A stretch of DNA of 64,000 nucleotides, from positions 2,034,545 to 2,098,544 of the forward strand of contig CM031861.1 of NCBI GenBank assembly GCA_018697195.1. The letters are read 5' to 3'. How positions within the stretch are numbered: the first letter of the stretch is position 1; every line of letters begins with the position of its first letter. The stretch is from Certhia americana (Eukaryota; Chordata; Aves; Passeriformes; Certhiidae). The position numbers and the translations under genes are program-made. Below, piece after piece: positions 63,475 to 64,000 of this stretch. The notes beneath the pieces were generated by a model, which made no database searches, was not told the origin of the DNA, and saw only the letters and a list, made by a program, of their open reading frames with translations.

Positions 63475-63515
63475 GATTGATTCTCACCTGCAAGGAGTGT
63501 GTAAAAAACCATAAA
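63475..63515 (-). other. Candidate recursive splice site (juxtaposed 3' and 5' splice sites)
   Basis: On the SHANK2 transcript: GGTTTTTTACACACTCCTTGCAG|GTGAGAAT, split over two quotes: GGTTTTTTACACACTCC then TTGCAG|GTGAGAAT. The junction lies between 63488 and 63487. A fair pyrimidine tract and AG run straight into a strong donor, in an intron of at least 15.6 kb. The frame downstream stays open for about 200 codons until the A-rich tract, so it could alternatively start a cassette exon. Confidence 0.3.
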
Positions 63516-63645
63516 TGACAGATTCCTAGATCCGCAGTCATACATAATCTAAAAACTTCCACAGATAATACCTAGAAAAGTATCCCTAGAAAACCTTCAA
63601 AATGTTTGCACATAATTATTACAATTCAAGATAAACCCCACTGCT

Positions 63646-63688
63646 CAGAAAGTACAAAATGCAGAAAGTACAAAAATGCAGAAAAATG
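63646..63688. repeat. Short tandem repeat, 16-17 bp unit
   Basis: CAGAAAGTACAAAATG, then CAGAAAGTACAAAAATG, then a partial CAGAAAAATG. Confidence 0.85.
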
Positions 63689-64000
63689 CTTCCTTCCCTC
63701 CTGTCTCCTGCTGCCTTGGAATGTCCTTTCTTAAGTTTTTAGATCCAGGCAGAAATAAGAGTGAACTGAAACTCTGAGGCTGAGTACAAATGAAACTCTG
63801 GAGATGATTTTCCCCTATATTCGGTACCCAAAGATGCCATCTAGTGACCAGCTACTGAATGCAGGGACTGCTCCCGAAAATGCAGCTCAGAGCACGCGTT
63901 ACACATCAACTGTAGGGGCATCTCCATCACTCTGTGCATGTGTGTGAGAAGCAGAAGAGTTAATTCCTTAGCCAGGGTGTTTTTGTCCAAGGACATCCCT

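Larger units (their letters stand above)
48426..64000 (-). other. SHANK2: SHANK2 intron upstream of linker exon (partial, at least 15.6 kb)
   Basis: This stretch must be intron for long isoforms because the SH3 exon that should precede 48425 is absent. It holds a CpG-richer patch at 51.4-51.5 kb, the hexamer array at 55.0 kb, one long CR1 at 56.9 kb, an (AT)8 at 58.07 kb, a hairpin and A-rich tract at 62.77-62.93 kb and a recursive-splice-like site at 63488. I see nothing else I can name between 57.4 and 62.7 kb. Confidence 0.8.

Noticed and set aside
1..64000. tRNA, rRNA, CRISPR array or bacterial operon
   Set aside because: No cloverleaf, rRNA words, spaced direct repeats or dense gene packing; the window is vertebrate intron.

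Overview
This window looks like bird genomic DNA that lies almost entirely inside one large neuronal gene, SHANK2 (ProSAP1/CortBP1), transcribed from the minus strand. Three SHANK2 coding exons are recognisable from their protein sequence and matching splice phases. The bird assignment rests on a set of CR1 LINE 3' ends with the avian-type terminus, the lack of recognisable mammalian Alu or L1 sequence, and the long AT-rich intronic background. The species cannot be fixed from the sequence.

Layout in transcription order (high to low coordinates). 64000-48426 is intron. A 76-bp exon at 48425-48350 encodes the linker between the SH3 and PDZ domains (reads TKKLFRHYTVGSYDSFDAS). A 16.5-kb intron follows, 48349-31822. 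The exon at 31821-31739 begins the PDZ domain (DCIIEEK...GFGFVLRGAK). A 1.64-kb intron (31738-30096) leads to the 125-bp exon at 30095-29971, which continues the PDZ domain (ADTPIEEFTP...GDFLIE). From 29970 to 1 everything is intron; the last third of the PDZ domain must lie beyond the low edge. No SH3, ankyrin or downstream proline-rich/SAM exon was found.

The most interesting spot is 31739-32020. Directly upstream of the PDZ exon the same reading frame opens at three tandem ATGs and gives the 31-residue N-terminus of the short SHANK2 isoform. The polypyrimidine tract and AG used as the 3' splice site by the long isoform therefore also encode the Asn-Ser-Leu-Tyr-Ser of the short isoform, and both routes give the same Ser codon. 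A 35-codon upstream ORF ends in a TGA that overlaps the first ATG. On the other side of the exon, a (TG)n tract starts about 12 nt into the next intron.

The rest is intron: nine CR1 3' fragments all lying in the minus orientation, one repeat-dense cluster (10.8-12.9 kb) holding a 10-N assembly gap, several microsatellites, a (GGATGT)n hexamer array at 55.0-55.2 kb, poly(A) runs, perfect short hairpins, and a few juxtaposed 3'/5' splice-site motifs resembling recursive splice sites. I found no convincing second gene, tRNA, rRNA, CRISPR array or recognisable viral element. The other long open frames look like chance or repeat-driven frames.
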